From: Massilia sp. UBA2604
GTDB taxonomy: Bacteria > Pseudomonadota > Gammaproteobacteria > Burkholderiales > Burkholderiaceae_D
DNA: 7,777 bases
Assembly: GCA_002339265.1 (NCBI GenBank)
Contig: DDKG01000137.1
Span: 1 to 7,777 of the forward strand
Reading direction: 5' to 3'
The notes below the pieces were generated by a model. It did no database searches, was not told the origin of the DNA, and was given only the letters and a program-made list of their open reading frames with translations. Of the stretch, positions 6,001-7,777 are shown in pieces; the stretch's first letter is position 1; each line of letters opens with the position of its first letter. The translations under genes were made by a program, and so were the position numbers.

Positions 6001-6042
6001 GGTCGAAATCCCATGTCTCAACCAAAAAAAGGAGAATCCATC

Positions 6043-6090
6043 ATGACCTGCAAGACAGAGCGCACGGGTCCACCAGGAGCGCCGCAATGA
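6043..6090 (+). CDS. 15-codon micro-ORF coupled to the DUF2182 gene (candidate leader peptide)
   Basis: The peptide reads MTCKTERTGPPGAPQ. AAAGGAG ends 8 nt before its ATG, an ideal ribosome-binding site. Its TGA (6088-6090) overlaps the ATG of the membrane protein gene as ATGA. A further in-frame ATG at 6013 would add 10 residues but has no good ribosome-binding site. The PP pair at residues 10-11 is a potential slow-translation point. No family is recognised. It may be a translated leader that couples or regulates expression, or a remnant of an older gene. It is too short for codon statistics. Confidence 0.45.
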   Translation: MTCKTERTGPPGAPQ

Positions 6091-6875
6091 ACCTGAGGGA
6101 TGTCGAAGCACGCCTTGGCCGCGACCGTTTCCTGCTGTCGGCCCTGATCGTCGTATCGCTGCTGGCCAGCCTGTGCTGGGCCGGCCTCGTGCTGGGCGGC
6201 CTGGTGCTCAGCAGCCAGCCCCTTGCCGCACACGCGGCCAGCGCCACCACGGCCATCGCCGCCCCCACCCTGGCCTACCAGGCCGGCCAGCTGGCGCTGG
6301 TGTTCCTGACCTGGGCCGGCCTGTGCACGGCCCTGATGCTGCCGCTGGCCAGCCGCGCCACGGTGCTGTTCGCGCGCATCGCCGGGGAGCACGCGGCCCA
6401 GCGGGCGCGCCTGCGCACCGGCCTGTTCGTGCTGGGCTACCTGGGCGCCTGGACCGGCTTCGCGCTGCTGGCCGCGATCGCGCAGTGGACGCTGCACGAG
6501 TCCGACCAGGGCGGCGCCGTGCGCCACCCGCTCCTGCTCGGCCTGATCATGGTGGCGGCCGGCGTCTACCAGTGGACACCCACCAAGCATGCCTGCCTGG
6601 AGCACTGCCGGGCGCCCCTGCCCGGCATCCTGGCCGGCTGGCGCGACGGCCTGCCCGGCGCGTTCTGGCGCGGCGCCGCCCACGCCCGCCAGTGCCTGGG
6701 CTGCTGCTGGCTGCTGATGCTCCTGCTGCTGGCCGCCGGCCCGGACAACCCGGGCGCCATCGCCGTCGTCGGCCTGTTCGTGCTGGCCGAGATCCGCCTC
6801 GTCAGCGGCCACTGGATCGCCTGCGCCGGCGGCCTGGCCTTACTCGCCGTAGGTACCAGATTGTTGTTTCCGTGA
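6087..6875 (+). CDS. DUF2182 predicted metal-binding integral membrane protein
   Basis: A 262-residue polytopic inner-membrane protein. Hydrophobic segments fall near 14-42, 63-87, 111-133, 148-161, 204-217, 223-237 and 242-260. Diagnostic for the family are AAGVYQWTPTKHACLEHCRAP (157-177, with Cys170 and Cys174) and the CLGCCW cluster (203-208). The Cys-rich pattern and His168 underlie the predicted metal-binding description. LCTALMLPLASR (79-90) stands for the usual AMM.P segment. Near the C-terminus AEIRL has Glu235 but lacks the Lys I would expect after it. The biochemical role is unknown. DUF2182 genes often neighbour DUF1326 genes; none is visible here. AGGAG ends 7 nt before the ATG, and the start overlaps the micro-ORF stop. 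Confidence 0.85.
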   Translation: MNLRDVEARLGRDRFLLSALIVVSLLASLCWAGLVLGGLVLSSQPLAAHAASATTAIAAPTLAYQAGQLALVFLTWAGLCTALMLPLASRATVLFARIAGEHAAQRARLRTGLFVLGYLGAWTGFALLAAIAQWTLHESDQGGAVRHPLLLGLIMVAAGVYQWTPTKHACLEHCRAPLPGILAGWRDGLPGAFWRGAAHARQCLGCCWLLMLLLLAAGPDNPGAIAVVGLFVLAEIRLVSGHWIACAGGLALLAVGTRLLFP

Positions 6876-6907
6876 CAGTTGAGCGACGAATTTGCAGGAG
6901 GGGCCTA

Positions 6908-6916
6908 TGCTAGAAT
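6908..6916 (+). promoter_or_regulatory. Extended -10 promoter of yebC-purD
   Basis: TGCTAGAAT is an extended -10 in the 79-nt gap after the DUF2182 gene. A TTTGCA at 6891-6896 is only 14 nt upstream, too close for a standard -35. Start near 6923 would give a leader of about 32 nt carrying AAGGA (6941-6945) 9 nt before the ATG. Confidence 0.6.
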
Positions 6917-6954
6917 ATCGGCCACTCTTGCATACCGTCTAAGGAATCCTCGAC

Positions 6955-7680
6955 ATGGCTGGACACAGCAAATGGGCCAATATCAAGCATAAAAAAGCCG
7001 CTACCGACGCCAAGCGCGGCAAGATCTGGACGCGCCTGATCAAGGAGATCACCGTGGCTGCGCGCATGGGCGGCAGCGATATCCCGTCCAACCCGCGCCT
7101 GCGCCTGGCGGTCGAGAAGGCGGCTGATGCGAATATGCCGAAGGATAACGTCACCCGCGCGATCCAGCGCGGTTCGGGCGAGCTCGAAGGCGTCAACTAT
7201 GAAGAAGTGCGCTACGAAGGCTACGGCATCGGCGGCGCGGCGATCATCGTCGACTGCCTGACCGACAACCGCGTGCGCACCGTGGCCGAAGTACGTCACG
7301 CCTTCAGCAAATTCGGCGGCAATATGGGCACCGAAGGCTCGGTCGCCTTCATGTTCAAGCACACCGGCCAGTTCCTGTTCGCGCCGGGCGTCGACGAAGA
7401 CAAATTGATGGAAGCCGCGCTCGAAGCCGGCGCCGACGACGTCATGGCCGACGAAGAAGGCGGCTTCGAGGTGCTGTGCGACCCGCACGCCTTCTCCGCC
7501 GTGAAAGAGGCTTTGGCATCCGCCGGCTTCAAGGCCGAAGTGGCCGAAGTCATCATGAAGCCCGCCACCGAGACCGTGTTCACGGGCGAGGACGCGGTCA
7601 AGATGCAGAAACTCCTCGACGCGCTGGAAAACCTGGACGACGTCCAGGAAGTCTTCACCAACGCCGTGATCGAAGAATAA
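6955..7680 (+). CDS. yebC: YebC/TACO1-family translation factor (probable transcriptional/translational regulator)
   Basis: A full-length 241-residue cytoplasmic protein with the invariant start [20 protein letters not shown], then [20 protein letters not shown] (21-40), [20 protein letters not shown] (46-65), [20 protein letters not shown] (87-106) and the [15 protein letters not shown] block that continues to about residue 133. Acidic patches follow in the C-terminal domains. The family was long annotated as a DNA-binding regulator. Its mitochondrial relative TACO1 and later bacterial work point to help with ribosomes stalled at proline-rich stretches. The start is fixed by the conserved N-terminus and AAGGA at 6941-6945. 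purD follows after 12 nt, a pairing I recall as common in Burkholderiales. No terminator intervenes. Confidence 0.97.
   Translation: MAGHSKWANIKHKKAATDAKRGKIWTRLIKEITVAARMGGSDIPSNPRLRLAVEKAADANMPKDNVTRAIQRGSGELEGVNYEEVRYEGYGIGGAAIIVDCLTDNRVRTVAEVRHAFSKFGGNMGTEGSVAFMFKHTGQFLFAPGVDEDKLMEAALEAGADDVMADEEGGFEVLCDPHAFSAVKEALASAGFKAEVAEVIMKPATETVFTGEDAVKMQKLLDALENLDDVQEVFTNAVIEE

Positions 7681-7777
<97 letters not shown>

Larger units (their letters stand above)
5760..6042. other. Divergent intergenic region between mgsA and the DUF2182 unit
   Basis: These 283 nt separate the minus-strand mgsA unit from the plus-strand micro-ORF. They hold the mgsA dyad (5780-5798), a perfect palindrome (5989-6000), a weak stem AGTCC/GGACT (5926-5930 with 5944-5948) and a ribosome-binding site at the right end. 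The open frames crossing the region encode Arg-rich low-complexity sequence with no recognisable domain. I call no gene here. Confidence 0.6.

Noticed and set aside
5980..6004. GAAC-16-CGGTC spacing resembling an ECF sigma-factor promoter before the DUF2182 unit
   Set aside because: Only short, degenerate matches in GC-rich DNA, and the span includes the palindrome. Not enough to call a promoter.
5756..6111. Two minus-strand open frames (89 and 108 codons) in the mgsA/DUF2182 intergenic region
   Set aside because: Arg- and Cys-rich sequence without domains, no ribosome-binding sites; one runs into the DUF2182 start. Treated as non-coding.
6018..6812. Minus-strand open frame of 264 codons opposite DUF2182
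   Set aside because: Gln/Gly/Ala-rich shadow of the membrane protein gene, with no recognisable fold.

Overview
The window looks like a chromosomal segment of a GC-rich betaproteobacterium, most likely Burkholderiales and probably Oxalobacteraceae (Massilia/Duganella-like). The basis is the strong G/C third-position bias, the yebC-purD order at the right end, the proteobacterial-type mgsA and qor, and a DUF2182 membrane protein. The taxon is an inference from gene content.

Left third (1-3210, all minus strand, transcribed right to left): a glucuronide/glucarate utilisation locus. It runs from a periplasmic GH2 beta-glucuronidase (1244-3109) to a GntR-like LacI-family repressor (147-1208) and then to the first 21 codons of what is very probably glucarate dehydratase gudD (1-63). 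A shared operator (core TACCGGTA) occurs twice in front of gudD, on its -10 and start region, and once just downstream of a good sigma70 promoter in front of the GH2 gene. One local repressor therefore probably controls both transcription units. The predicted flow is glucuronide to glucuronate (GH2), an oxidation step outside the window, then glucarate to dehydrated keto-acid (GudD).

Middle (3244-5759, minus strand): a compact four-gene unit, mgsA (methylglyoxal synthase) to qor (NADPH:quinone oxidoreductase) to a 51-codon single-pass membrane protein to a luciferase-like flavin oxidoreductase of the BA3436/TIGR03571 type. Gaps are 21 nt, a 4-nt ATGA overlap and 3 nt, so this is almost certainly one transcript with translational coupling.

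Right (5760-7777): a 283-nt divergent intergenic region carries a dyad around an mgsA -10-like element and a perfect 12-bp palindrome. It is followed on the plus strand by a 15-codon micro-ORF overlapping the start of a DUF2182 polytopic membrane protein. Next comes the housekeeping pair yebC (translation factor / regulator) and purD (purine biosynthesis, cut by the window end).

No tRNA, rRNA, CRISPR array, insertion sequence or convincing rho-independent terminator was seen. The most interesting items are the three-site operator set, the likely leaderless repressor mRNA, the GH2 enzyme lacking the enteric active-site loop, the coupled small membrane protein and the DUF2182 micro-ORF.
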